Shown: positions 34,901 through 43,000, numbered from the stretch's first letter. The stretch: 64,000 nt of DNA from Bolinopsis microptera (GCF_026151205.1 NC_087080.1:877812-941811), one strand, 5' to 3'. Made by a program: numbers and translations. Notes: generated by a model from the letters alone, not told the origin.

Positions 34901-37900
34901 GAGCATTTTGAAATTACCAAAACGGTAGTCACATCAATTCAGCTTTCGAACTAGAATAAACATTTTTAAATCAGCAAATCTGAACCATCAGCAGAGTGCG
35001 AAGAAAGTTTTTATCAAAATGATTTTCAAGATTTTTGTGTTTGATCCTAAAATAATCCGCAAGGGAGCGGTCTGTTATCAGTTTTACAGGAAACTACAGG
35101 TCACCTGGTTACCTGGTTACCTGGTTACCTGGTTACCTGGTTACCTGGTTACCTGGTTACCTGGTTACCTGGTTCATCAAATGGAGCGGTCTGTTATCAG
35201 TTTTACAGGAAACTAAAGCCATTTCTCGCTCAGTGGATAATGTCCCGTACGAAATAACGCTGTACGATACAAGTGGTAGAGAATCAGATATACCCTTAAT
35301 CTCATCCCTTACCTTTCCCAGAACAAGTAAGTGGAATGTTCGAGAAGTTTCTCAAATATTTTCGTTTTTTTGGGGTGTGGTAATTACATTTTAGAAGTCT
35401 CAAATCCTTACATAACAATGTTAAAGAGTTCATTGAATTTGTGAATTTTAAAAACATGTAACCCCTATGATCTAAAATACTATACTATCTGGACACAATT
35501 TGATCAGTCAATAAACCCTTTTAATAATAAATTGATTTCCCCCATGATTTTCTACATCAAAACTCTCAATTACTCTGGAACTTCCACTTACATAGCTCAC
35601 ATCGCGGACATTACATATTGTTAATTGGGTAATACCCACTGAAATTCTATACTTCGAGGGACTCTCTGTGCAGTTGAAAAATGACACCGAATGCATGAAA
35701 TGGTGGAGGATAGGATTACAAGAACCATATGTTGGATTTACACGTGATGCCCATATAAGGAGTGTGTTGGAATTAATATCACAACCTCGTGATTTCAAGA
35801 AATTGCACGCGACGTTGAGAGTGTATACATTTTAAAGATAACCACTAGTTACTAAACCCTAACCACTAATTTCAGATGTTTTTGTACTGTGTTACAGCGT
35901 TATAGGCCCTAGATCGCTGGATAACATCGAGAACGTGTGGTTAAAACAGGTAACTTTTAACGATTAAATTAATAATTAATTAATCAATTAATTTACAGGT
36001 AATGATTAATGATCGCGAGATTGTTCACTAAAACGCTCTTGGATGAGTCTTATCACATTTAATCCTACTCAACTTTCTAACACCAAACTCACAATACACA
36101 TACAACAAATACAACAACAATAACGACTGTTAAAATCACTAAAACCACGTGTTAATAACACATGTTCTCCACAGATAGCTAAACATAGGAAGAAAGCAGT
36201 GACTGTCCTCCTAGGACTGAGAACAGACCAGCGAATAGACAAGACCCAGAATATAGTGACCTACTATCAAGCCAAGGACTTTGCTGAGAAACACAACCTC
36301 TCCGGTTTTACAGAGTGCTGTGCATTCGACTCAATCAGGTCTCTGCTTCTCTCTGCTGCTTTCAGCTTCTCTCTGCTTCTCTCAGCTGCTTTCAGCTGTT
36401 TTTTTTGTTTTCTACTAATTATCAATGTTAACTTTGAGATGTTGTTTTGTCGCGATGAGAGTGCAGTAGTTAAGAATACTCTTACACTCTGTTGGAATGA
36501 GATATAGATGATTTAGATATTATATAGTTGCCAGTTAACACTGTCACATTATTAGTTATTACATTGTGACATACTTTATCACATTGTGACACACATTGTG
36601 ACACACATTGTGACACACATTGTGACACACATTGTGACACATATTGTAACACAAATTGCAATTCTTCAGAACGGAGATATTGAAGCAGTTCATAGTAAAG
36701 TGCCACACTGGAAAGGAGAAGAAAGAATGTTGTATACAATGAGAATATACAATGTATATACAATGTACAATGAGAATAACGACTACCATAATCTCTGTTC
36801 GTATTGATCAACCTCCACATTTCCAACCTTGGTAAAGCTATTTCTAAGAGAATATAAAAACAGAAACTGCAACTTGTGGAACTATGATGAGTTTTTGATG
36901 AGCTATTCAGCGTTACCATGGTTACTAACGTTACCATGGTTACTAACGTTACCGTGCAACCTAATCACTACTCCCTATCTCAAGATGGACAGTAAATTGT
37001 TGTTTCATTCTTGTTTAGCTACGTTGGTGACTTCTTGTGCTCGTGTATGATGTTTCTTAATAACTTGGTATCCGTAAATTATAATACTAATTATAATACT
37101 AATAGACCGTGCTGTCTGTTTGATTTATCTTTGGTTGCGTTTTAAGTAACCCAGCGTTACCATGGTTACTAACGTTACCATGGTTAAGTAACCCAGACCA
37201 TATTTTATTGTAACTCATTTGAAATTGTTAATCATTTGAAATTGTTACTCATTTGGCTGTTACAAATTGGATTGTAGCCCATTTGGTTGCCTTCATTAGG
37301 TTTCTATTCATTTGATTGTTACTCATTTGATTGTTACTCATTTTCCGATATTTAAGTTCGGTATAGTAATCGGTTTGGTCTTTGTTAATCTTTTACATTG
37401 ATTTATTCTTTAAAAACTATGTTAATTTCTTATATCAGGGTGTACCTTACTGATTGATACATACTATAGATACTGATTGGCTCACACTAAAAGCTTAAAA
37501 ACAATTTGTGGCATCTGAACAATGTGACACTAGGATCAAACTCACTTTGCTGCATAATCTGTGCTAATAGCATAGCACTGCAGCTAACCTCAATAGTCAA
37601 TATAACGTTTAATATAATATTGCTAACCTCAATCTCTTGTTTGCCGATCATTCCAAGGAAGTTCATGGTAGCCAAGTTTAGACATTCCTTCCCGTTTATC
37701 GTCACGTATTTACCAACCTTACTGTAATATAAATGTGATAAGTGAAGTTATAGATAGTGCCAGCTTACTATGTTACGAGATATTGAGTTTATTAATAATA
37801 ATAATAAATTGAAATTTAATAACACCGCTCTGAAGATAAAACTTACACTCAGCAGTGTTTAAACTAGTCATCCCAGAAAATAACATGAATACTAAGTTAA

Positions 37901-39281
37901 GAAAAGTAACTTAAATGCTTGAAAATATATCGTCAATACTAAAGCCAGAAAATGGTATTTAAACATATTATGAAAAGATCAAACACCAGATATGATCAAA
38001 ATAGTTATCGATAGTTATCGATAAAGTTTTTCAAGTTCATCTAGACCGGACAGTTTAAAAAGGTACGTTTTTAGAAGAGCTTTAAAAGATTCCAAGGATT
38101 GACGATTGTATTAATGACTGTAAACCCGGGATTAATTGATTTTTATGTGTATTTTAATTGGCTGACAATTTCAAGAAAACCGACAGTTTCTAACCGCCAA
38201 TTACAAATCGGTGCGCAGTAACCATAGTAACGGTGCCCTATAATTCCCATCAAAACCGCAGTCCAAACCTCTCAATGATGGGAACAGGAACTTCCTTTTC
38301 AGCCGCTCCAACTGGTACTAATGGTTCTGGAGTCCACTCCGCAATCAGCTTCTGTAGTTATTTAGTTAGTTAATTAATTAGCTGCACTGTATGTTAATTA
38401 ATTAGCTGCACTGTATGTTAATTAATTAGTTGAATAATCATCCTCTTTAGGTTGAATATTATGTCAGTTAAATATGATACAATTAATTATTCTCTGTATA
38501 GCAGATTATTTAGTTAGTGCAGTCATTGTACTGTTTAGGTTAAATATTAATTTACAATGTAGTGAAAATATAGTCTAGCCGATTAATAATATTACTATAC
38601 AATATGTCTCACAATGAAAAGTTGGATAATTTAAAAAAGAAGACGCTTAACAAATAGCTGACCTCCATTTCTTTCTCTGTGAGGGGTGTTTCGTCAGCAG
38701 GGGATCCCGTGCTCTTGCTCATCAGTATCTTGAGGATGAAGAGAACCAGTCCGATCTCAACTATCAAATGGTAGAATGGGATCTGAGATGGTGGTATCAT
38801 GTTCATTTTAAGTTTTATAGAATTATTCATTTTATGGTTAAGATCCAACGCAGTGTGAACAAAATAATGGCTATCTATTAACGGTGAATGAATTGATTTT
38901 ACTGCTTCATATGATGATACTTCTTGTTGTATCACTTCGCAAATCTTATTCAAAAACAGTCCGTAATCATACTGGTGACCGGACCAGTCTCAATTTCCGG
39001 CAAAATACTACATTTTCGTCCTAGTTATCATAGTTACACTACTAGTTACCATGGTTACATTACTAGTTACCATAGTTACATTACTAGTTACCATGGTTAC
39101 ACTACTAGTTACCATAGTTACACTACTAGTTACCATAGTTACACTACTAGTTACCATAGTTACACTACTAGTTACCATAGTTACACTACTAGTTACCATA
39201 GTTACACTACTAGTTACCATAGCTTCCTACCTCATAGTATGAGTGGAACACGTCGCCCGCTTTGGCAGCCCAACTCTCCAT
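7873..39281 (-). CDS. SPTLC1: Serine palmitoyltransferase subunit 1 (13 coding exons)
   Basis: Non-catalytic subunit of serine palmitoyltransferase, the ER-membrane enzyme that joins serine and palmitoyl-CoA in the first step of sphingolipid synthesis. Exons in transcript order: 39281-39231, 38782-38663, 38351-38269, 37721-37628, 22837-22765, 22510-22378, 20961-20832, 15431-15342, 10146-10039, 9877-9691, 9433-9276, 8977-8907, 7993-7873. All junctions are GT-AG, phases agree throughout, and the sum is 1,419 nt, or 472 residues plus stop, matching the family length. Visible landmarks are the start [10 protein letters not shown], one N-terminal membrane segment near residues 18-38, [13 protein letters not shown] with the conserved Cys near residue 131 (the position mutated in human sensory neuropathy), [36 protein letters not shown] and [12 protein letters not shown]. 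As in other SPTLC1 proteins the PLP-binding lysine motif of the catalytic subunit is absent. Introns hold a tRNA, transposons, satellites and an antisense Rho-like gene. Confidence 0.95.
8158..8250. repeat. Short degenerate repeat TTCTGTACCCCAGA
   Basis: Four to five imperfect copies of a word of about 19 bp (CAGAGTTCTGTACCCCAGAT) lie in the last SPTLC1 intron. No coding or splice role is visible. Confidence 0.75.
9154..9227 (-). tRNA. tRNA-Ile (anticodon AAT)
   Basis: The reverse strand folds as a complete 74-nt tRNA. The acceptor stem GGCCGTG pairs with CTCGGCC (one T-T mismatch), the D-arm stem is GCTC/GAGC, the anticodon stem TCGTG/CGCGA has loop CTAATAA, and the T arm CAGGG-TTCGAGC-CCCTG is perfect. 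Loop positions 34-36 read AAT, decoding Ile AUU (and more after inosine modification). A T-rich run downstream (near 9145-9130) can terminate polymerase III. The gene lies inside the 298-bp SPTLC1 intron 11, on the same strand, only 48 bp from exon 11. It closely resembles animal tRNA-Ile(AAT), and its intact stems argue for a functional gene over a pseudogene. Confidence 0.92.
9569..9736 (-). repeat. Triplicated exon 10 donor edge (56 bp x 3)
   Basis: Units starting at 9569, 9625 and 9681 each contain about 46 bp of the 3' end of SPTLC1 exon 10 plus its 5' splice site and about 10 bp of intron. The first donor in transcript order (9691) is the one that keeps frame with exon 11. Using either later donor would add 56 or 112 nt and shift the frame. 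Confidence 0.92.
10090..10575 (-). repeat. 71-bp minisatellite copying exon 9 acceptor and exon start (about 7 copies)
   Basis: Each 71-bp unit contains, on the minus strand, TTATTTACAG followed by the first part of SPTLC1 exon 9 (coding [18 protein letters not shown]). Only the copy nearest the rest of the exon, with its acceptor at 10147-10148, continues into the complete exon. The copy farthest upstream (ending 10575) lacks the acceptor. Units are almost identical; one has a single change near 10483. Confidence 0.95.
11091..11603. repeat. 41-bp minisatellite, about 12 copies
   Basis: Units contain TTTTGCTAGCCTCGTGTTAG and differ at a few positions (CTTCATC, CTTCATG, CCCCATC variants). The array lies in SPTLC1 intron 8. 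No exon relationship is visible. Confidence 0.95.
11730..11790. repeat. 11-bp repeat GACACCTTGTG
   Basis: Five to six units of GACACCTTG(A/T)G in SPTLC1 intron 8. Confidence 0.9.
13308..13936 (-). pseudogene. LINE reverse transcriptase C-terminal fragment, frameshifted
   Basis: Two adjacent minus-strand frames (13936-13694 and the frame ending at 13308) together resemble the C-terminal part of non-LTR retrotransposon ORF2. The words [18 protein letters not shown] and [19 protein letters not shown] are typical of this region. A single frameshift near 13730-13700 separates them, and the endonuclease and catalytic RT domains are absent. It is a dead 5'-truncated copy in SPTLC1 intron 8. Confidence 0.75.
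13995..14154. mobile_element. Small foldback element (160 bp)
   Basis: Arms of about 57 bp begin TCGCCAAAAATCCGATTTT on the left and end with its reverse complement on the right, separated by about 45 bp. No coding content and no obvious target duplication. Consistent with a MITE-type element, class unknown. Confidence 0.75.
15971..19927. mobile_element. Nested G-tract-ended element carrying purine satellite
   Basis: The left end is about 20 G followed by TGACATGTCTCCAATGTCT. The right end is GGAGACATGTCA followed by a C run to 19927. TTTAAG borders both sides (15965-15970 and 19928-19933), a possible 6-bp remnant of the target duplication. TTGGAGACA words are tandemly repeated just inside both ends (16050-16175 and 19795-19900), and GAAAAGATA occurs in inverted orientation near both. 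The middle is the purine satellite annotated separately. Confidence 0.75.
16180..19790. repeat. Polypurine GGA/GAGGACT satellite, about 3.6 kb
   Basis: Almost pure A/G on the plus strand, built from GAGGAGGACT and GAGGATGGCTGA words. Higher-order structure is present: blocks near 17460 recur near 18750 (offset about 1.29 kb), and blocks near 16540 recur near 18300, so longer segments were duplicated in turn. The apparent serine/proline-rich proteins on the minus strand are repeat artefacts. Confidence 0.95.
22845..23242. repeat. Minisatellite of about 37 bp, left flank of LINE
   Basis: About ten units of AACAAATTACTTCTTTATTT plus a GGTTTACC(T)n tail lie in SPTLC1 intron 4. The same repeat resumes at 27048, on the other side of the LINE, so the retrotransposon landed inside this array. 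Confidence 0.93.
23440..26391 (-). CDS. LINE ORF2: endonuclease and reverse transcriptase
   Basis: A retrotransposon polyprotein of about 980 residues. The N-terminal AP-type endonuclease shows [24 protein letters not shown] and SDHYLVSF, the expected Asn, Glu, Asp-Asn and terminal Asp-His motifs. The RT follows with [35 protein letters not shown] and the catalytic YADD box, then the usual tail. It nicks target DNA and copies the LINE RNA in place. The frame overlaps the ORF1 stop: ORF1 ends ATGTGA and the ORF2 frame passes through as GTGAAA with no nearby ATG (the first Met is about 30 residues in). ORF2 may therefore depend on reinitiation or a downstream start. No stop or frameshift interrupts it. 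Confidence 0.92.
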   Translation of the reverse strand: MKLGANRQKSQLSIGCFNARSLCNKTCGVLEMLKDNSISICCITETWLKTNDRAKFAEIRDFGFDIISAPRRGRGGGVGFLFNPKMISPVRNDVTKYSSFEVLECVIKTAGEIIRLCVVYRSTQAKAKYDETKISKFMDDFDGYLDNLLLKTGSPIICGDFNFHVEDIYNNVAQNFIALCESKGFLQHVDSPTHISGGTLDLLFTLGCVSDSLSVTDMMVETSTGTSSDHYLVSFQVPVTFDLHKARTYEEKDVRELSKIDIDKFREDLFCSELNLSEYQSLDEAVNLYQNVLEQVLDKHAPLITKRFTAEKSDFWDNKCQIAVRERRRAKRKAKKYPENDEFKTTHFEKCVDAEITINRARDGYYDKQLSSCKGDSKGTYKVINKLLDKEYGSNKLPNGEDIEVAAKLKTFFDQKVKTIYSNIEKEIQNTSLNGQGTKDSTSIDNAKCRLNQFKEVSLSDLETLIKSLPNKSSVLDVIPMWLFKNCLPELLPIIHYIVNESLRVGKFPSALKEASIRPGLKKPTLDVDELKNYRPISNLTYLSKILEKVVHCQLNEYADVNNLFSPYQSGYRKFHSCETAVTKIHNDILMMIDSKSNVVLLLLDLSAAFDTINHNLLLTKLKNAYGITELALSWLQCYLNNRTFKVKVKKATSSEGYLDIGVPQGSILGPLLFILYTRDLEEIVTKYGFSIHLYADDTQVYFTFDVHSSNPDLTAVKNCFLEIKQWMTVNFLKLNDEKTEFIDIGPYVSPIQTMDLGDLSICPVSKAKNLGFLFDHQMNLDSQINAVSKVCYLNQRDLARIGSKLSHDLKVQLVHSNILCFIDYCNSVYYGITEKNLHKLQKIQNNAARFIFGLYGKKIREPIMPYLKKLHFLPVRFRIKFKISLLVFKCLNNIAPQYLQGHVNLREVRRQSSRLDDDFYLLKVPPAPHFRRTDAAFMFCGPKIWNELPYSVRSLSSVECFKNALKTFYFQLAFDNISNICP
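26388..27032 (-). CDS. LINE ORF1: gag-like zinc-knuckle protein
   Basis: A 214-residue protein just upstream of and overlapping ORF2. The C-terminal half has a CCHC knuckle ([14 protein letters not shown]), a second shorter one ([13 protein letters not shown]) and a further CARCLAS...H cluster, as in ORF1 or gag proteins of CR1/jockey-type LINEs, which bind the element RNA. The N-terminal half looks like an RNA-recognition-type fold but shows no firm motif. It is not a host gene: its position, orientation and overlap with ORF2 all fit the LINE. Confidence 0.85.
   Translation of the reverse strand: MLPKVTIYGVSSEVLDDIDTTAVGNDADKLRDLEKNHLVAQIVEKNSSIKDLYEAGHTISIVYLNKIKRFTNDKQERIELTIGIKLLPSVYRVLFNQQQGSLYLGSRRYKVTDRFYIKQCYHCQMIGHTSVDCNEVKTNKHPTCMYCMGSHRSSACQFKQKKDKHACARCLASTHTNDAENSRTHNAAAFDCPVLVRETKRIAANTDFISKNVM
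27048..27175. repeat. Minisatellite of about 37 bp, right flank of LINE
   Basis: Three to four further units of the AACAAATTACTTCTTTATTT repeat, continuing the array broken by the LINE insertion. Confidence 0.9.
27396..28719. repeat. 35-bp minisatellite, about 38 copies
   Basis: The unit is GTCACAGTAAACATTGTACT plus CACTATTTAGCTTAT, highly uniform with a recurring CAGTAA/CATTAA variant. The array lies in SPTLC1 intron 4. There are no spacers, so it is not a CRISPR-like array. Confidence 0.97.
28720..30940. other. Non-coding intronic stretch of SPTLC1
   Basis: No exon or gene was recognised between the 35-bp array and the GTGGGACACACT array, apart from a four-copy 26-bp repeat at 29409-29517. 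It lies within SPTLC1 intron 4. Confidence 0.5.
29409..29517. repeat. 26-bp tandem repeat, four copies
   Basis: Units of CTTGTAGTTGTACTGCAAGG plus TTGTTT, identical to each other, start at 29409 and 29435 and continue to 29517. Confidence 0.93.
30941..31853. repeat. GTGGGACACACTCGCACA minisatellite
   Basis: About 910 bp of 18-bp units (CGCACAGTGGGACACACT, with A/G variants) mixed with shorter 13-bp CGTGGGACACACT units. It has no stop codons in several frames on both strands, producing long artefactual frames. It lies in SPTLC1 intron 4. Confidence 0.96.
31851..32524. repeat. 52-bp minisatellite, about 13 copies
   Basis: It directly abuts the preceding array. The unit begins GCACTGCTTCCCCCTCATTA and ends in ATACAGTAT. 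The period is not a multiple of three, yet the plus strand has no stop in any frame, so all three plus frames stay open across both arrays. Confidence 0.96.
33152..33192. repeat. Perfect 17-bp hairpin with 7-nt loop
   Basis: AATCGAATTGCTCCAAG (33152-33168) is followed after TAATGTT by its exact reverse complement (33176-33192). It lies in SPTLC1 intron 4, upstream of the Rho-like gene. The stem is short for an animal microRNA precursor, so no RNA gene is claimed. Confidence 0.85.
33446..33523. mobile_element. 78-bp hAT-type MITE with 8-bp TSD
   Basis: The ends are CAGTGGCGTAACG and its reverse complement CGTTACGCCACTG, a terminus widespread in animal hAT-type elements. The exact 8-mer GATAAATG flanks it (33438-33445 and 33524-33531). 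The interior is GC-rich. It ends 46 bp before the start codon of the Rho-like GTPase, so it lies in that gene's 5' leader or promoter. Confidence 0.92.
33570..36742 (+). CDS. Rho-like small GTPase, nested antisense in SPTLC1 intron 4
   Basis: Six coding exons: 33570-33647, 34340-34409, 35219-35326, 35876-35949, 36175-36338, 36670-36742. With these borders the reading frame is continuous, giving 188 residues, the usual Rho/Rab length. Motifs: P-loop GDSNVGKT (residues 15-22), DTSG at the G3 position, [13 protein letters not shown] as in Rho proteins, and an ECCAF G5-like motif. The end is basic, KEKKE, followed by CCIQ, a CAAX-type prenylation box. Odd points: the G4 NKxD/TKxD motif is replaced by LRTD, and the Rho switch I sequence PTVFD is not recognisable, so nucleotide binding and effector use may be unusual. 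The exon 3 start is the least certain border: the better-looking acceptor at 35208 would put a stop in frame with the exon 2 donor, so 35219 was chosen. A divergent Rho or Ras superfamily member is sure; the subfamily is not. Confidence 0.82.
34172..34376 (+). repeat. Duplicated exon 2 acceptor and exon start of the Rho-like gene
   Basis: CTCTCTCTAGGCGTGCCTCC and the next 26 bp occur at 34193-34237 and again at 34332-34376. Only the second copy continues into the full exon. The first is followed directly by GTAACC, a usable donor, so it could act as a 36-nt, in-frame (12-codon) extra exon. Between the copies lie GTTAGTAACCATGG repeats. Confidence 0.9.
34430..34783. repeat. CACGTG minisatellite (GTCACGTGYTRT)n
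   Basis: About 350 bp of 12-bp units, GTCACGTGTTGT or GTCACGTGCTAT, carrying roughly two dozen CACGTG palindromes, in intron 2 of the Rho-like gene. Open frames across it are repeat artefacts. Confidence 0.95.
35065..35214 (+). repeat. Duplicated exon 3 acceptor around an ACCTGGTT array
   Basis: GAGCGGTCTGTTATCAGTTT plus TACAGGAAACT is present near 35065-35095 and again at 35184-35214, separated by about nine units of the 8-bp word ACCTGGTT (35101-35174). The second copy leads into exon 3 of the Rho-like gene; the first does not. Confidence 0.9.
36563..36650. repeat. 12-bp repeat ATTGTGACACAC
   Basis: About seven units, immediately before the last exon of the Rho-like gene and inside its final intron. 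Confidence 0.9.
38352..38430. repeat. Short AT-rich repeat in SPTLC1 intron 2
   Basis: Two to three copies of GTTAATTAATTAGCTGCACT-type sequence next to the exon 3 acceptor of SPTLC1. Confidence 0.75.
39025..39222. repeat. 21-bp minisatellite GTTACCATAGTTACACTACTA
   Basis: About nine units in SPTLC1 intron 1, some with CCATGG instead of CCATAG. The array ends only 9 bp before exon 1. Confidence 0.94.
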
Positions 39282-40087
39282 CCTAGTGAGTTGTGATATG
39301 TTAAATATTTGTAAAATATGTTGAATATTTCCTCCAAATATGTGAATATTTTGTCATTATTTGGTTAATGATTTAAAATTTATGATGAATATTTCTCGAC
39401 GTAGTCAATATTATAGATAAATTTGAATGTATCATATTTTATACGTGGTAAAATAGTAAGGTACGTTTAGGGCTTTATAACACTATAACAAATACTTAGT
39501 TACAAAGTTAAGTAAAACTATTAAACAAAAAGCAAAAGATAAAAACAACTTAGTCTCTACATCTTAAAGTTAATTCTCAATCTGACACTACACAGTACAC
39601 AAAATCTTAATTCAAAACTTTCTGAAAATGATATTTAACAAGATTCACTATTCAACTTTTTATAACATAATAGTAATACTGAAGAAAATCAAACTTAAAA
39701 ATCTATAGTTTAATGTTTAAATGGAGATGTTTTGCTAACAACCAATATTGAACTGATAAATTCATAATTTCATTGTGGATTTAAAAATACCGCTAGAGTT
39801 TCAACACAAAGCATTACAACCTTCTACAACACTGGAAAGAAAAAATAGCAAAAAGATAAACAAGCAACATCCCCAAAGTCTGACGGAATAAAACACATAA
39901 AAATATAAAAAGATTAACTGAAAATAATGCTCGAAAAGAAAAACAAATGGTTAGCATTTGGATTTTGGAACAGTCCACAACACGAGGGCTGTAAACACGT
40001 GGTGTGAATACAGTGCTCTGATTGGTTGGTTTGTGTCAAAAGGAAAACAAATGGTTAACATTTGGAACAGTCGACTATACGAGGGGT
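39282..40087. promoter_or_regulatory. Probable SPTLC1 upstream region (no defined element)
   Basis: This AT-rich 800 bp lies between the SPTLC1 start codon (39281, minus strand) and the 54-bp satellite. It must hold the 5' leader and promoter unless further non-coding exons lie upstream. I recognise no TATA box or other element with confidence. Confidence 0.35.
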
Positions 40088-43000
40088 ATTAGGGAGGGTT
40101 TGTTATTGTTACTTTTGTTGGTGTTGTTCTTACTGCTCGTTCTAAGGGAGGGTTTGTTACTGTTACTTTTGTTGGTGTTGTTCTTACTGCTCGTTCTGAG
40201 GGAGGGTTTGTTATTGTTACTATTGTTGGTGTTGTTCTTACTGCTCGTTCTAAGGGAGGGTTTGTTATTGTTACTATTGTTGGTGTTGTTCTTACTGCTC
40301 GTTCTAAGGGAGGGTTTGTTATTGTTACTTTTGTTGGTGTTGTTCTTACTGCTCGTTCTAAGGGAGGGTTTGTTATTGTTACTATTGTTGGTGTTGTTCG
40401 TACTGCTCGTTCTAAGGGAGGGTTTGTTATTGTTACTTTTGTTGGTGTTGTTCTTACTGCTCGTTCTAAGGGAGGGTTTGTTATTGTTACTTTTGTTGGT
40501 GTTGTTCTTACTGCTCGTTCTAAGGGAGGGTTTGTTATTGTTACTTTTGTTGGTGTTGTTCTTACTGCTCGTTCTAAGGGAGGGTTTGTTATTGTTACTT
40601 TTGTTGGTGTTGTTCTTACTGCTCGTTCTAAGGGAGGGTTTGTTATTGTTACTTTTGTTGGTGTTGTTCTTACTGCTCATTCTAAGGGAGGGTTTGTTAC
40701 TGTTACTTTTGTTGGTGTTGTTCTTACTGCTCGTTCTGAGGGAGGGTTTGTTATTGTTACTATTGTTGGTGTTGTTCTTACTGCTCGTTCTAAGGGAGGG
40801 TTTGTTATTGTTACTTTTGTTGGTGTTGTTCTTACTGCTCGTTCTAAGGGAGGGTTTGTTATTGTTACTTTTGTTGGTGTTGTTCTTACTGCTCGTTCTA
40901 AGGGAGGGTTTGTTATTGTTACTTTTGTTGGTGTTGTTCTTACTGCTCGTTCTAAGGGAGGGTTTGTTATTGTTACTTTTGTTGGTGTTGTTCTTACTGC
41001 TCGTTCTAAGGGAGGGTTTGTTATTGTTACTTTTGTTGGTGTTGTTCTTACTGCTCGTTCTAAGGGAGGGTTTGTTATTGTTACTTTTGTTGGTGTTGTT
41101 CTTACTGCTCGTTCTAAGGGAGGGTTTGTTATTGTTACTTTTGTTGGTGTTGTTCTTACTGCTCGTTCTAAGGGAGGGTTTGTTATTGTTACTTTTGTTG
41201 GTGTTGTTCTTACTGCTCGTTCTAAGGGAGGGTTTGTTATTGTTACTTTTGTTGGTGTTGTTCTTACTGCTCGTTCTAAGGGAGGGTTTGTTATTGTTAC
41301 TTTTGTTGGTGTTGTTCTTACTGCTCGTTCTAAGGGAGGGTTTGTTATTGTTACTTTTGTTGGTGTTGTTCTTACTGCTCGTTCTAAGGGAGGGTTTGTT
41401 ATTGTTACTTTTGTTGGTGTTGTTCTTACTGCTCGTTCTAAGGGAGGGTTAGTTATTGTTACTTTTGTTGGTGTTGTTCTTACTGCTCGTTCTAAGGGAG
41501 GGTTTGTTATTGTTACTTTTGTTGGTGTTGTTCTTACTGCTCGTTCTAAGGGAGGGTTTGTTATTGTTACTTTTGTTGGTGTTGTTCTTACTGCTCGTTC
41601 TAAGGGAGGGTTTGTTATTGTTACTTTTGTTGGTGTTGTTTTTACTGCTCGTTCTAAGGGAGGGTTTGTTATTGTTACTATTGTTGGTGTTGTTCTTATT
41701 GCTCGTTCTAAGGGAGGGTTTGTTATTGTTACTTTTGTTGGTGTTGTTCTTATTGCTCGTTCTAAGGGAGGGTTTGTTATTGTTACTTTTGTTGGTGTTG
41801 TTCTTACTGCTCGTTCTAAGGGAGGGTTTGTTATTGTTACTTTTGTTGGTATTGTTCTTACTGCTCGTTCTAAGGGAGGGTTTGTTATTGTTACTTTTGT
41901 TGGTGTTGTTCTTACTGCTCGTTCTAAGGGAGGGTTTGTTATTGTTACTTTTGTTGGTGTTGTTCTTACTGCTCGTTCTAAGGGAGGGTTTGTTATTGTT
42001 ACTTTTGTTGGTGTTGTTCTTACTGCTCGTTCTAAGGGAGGGTTTGTTATTGTTACTATTGTTGGTGTTGTTCTTACTGCTCGTTCTAAGGGAGGGTTTG
42101 TTATTGTTACTTTTGTTGGTGTTGTTCTTACTGCTCGTTCTAAGGGAGGGTTTGTTATTGTTACTTTTGTTGGTGTTGTTCTTACTGCTCGTTCTAAGGG
42201 AGGGTTTGTTATTGTTACTTTTGTTGGTGTTGTTCTTATTGCTCGTTCTAAGGGAGGGTTTGTTATTGTTACTTTTGTTGGTGTTGTTCTCACTGCTCGT
42301 TCTAAGGGAGGGTTTGTTATTGTTACTTTTGTTGGTGTTGTTCTTACTGCTCGTTCTAAGGGAGGGTTTGTTATTGTTACTTTTGTTGGTGTTGTTCTTA
42401 CTGCTCGTTCTAAGGGAGGGTTTGTTATTGTTACTTTTGTTGGTGTTGTTCTTACTGCTCGTTCTAAGGGAGGGTTTGTTATTGTTACTTTTGTTGGTGT
42501 TGTTCTTACTGCTCGTTCTAAGGGAGGGTTTGTTATTGTTACTTTTGTTGGTGTTGTTCTTACTGCTCGTTCTAAGGGAGGGTTTGTTATTGTTACTTTT
42601 GTTGGTGTTGTTCTTACTGCTCGTTCTAAGGGAGGGTTTGTTATTGTTACTTTTGTTGGTGCTGTTCTTACTGCTCGTTCTAAGGGAGGGTTTGTTATTG
42701 TTACTTTTGTTGGTGTTGTTCTTACTGCTCGTTCTAAGGGAGGGTTTGTTATTGTTACTTTTGTTGGTGTTGTTCTTACTGCTCGTTCTAAGGGAGGGTT
42801 TGTTATTGTTACTATTGTTGGTGTTGTTCTTACTGCTCGTTCTAAGGGAGGGTTTGTTATTGTTACTATTGTTGGTGTTGTTCTTACTGCTCGTTCTAAG
42901 GGAGGGTTTGTTATTGTTACTTTTGTTGGTGTTGTTCTTACTGCTCGTTCTAAGGGAGGGTTTGTTATTGTTACTTTTGTTGGTGTTGTTCTTACTGCTC

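Noticed and set aside
35508-35798. 96-codon minus-strand frame between Rho-like exons 3 and 4
   Set aside because: No recognisable homology; it lies in the intron of the opposite-strand gene and has no splice support.
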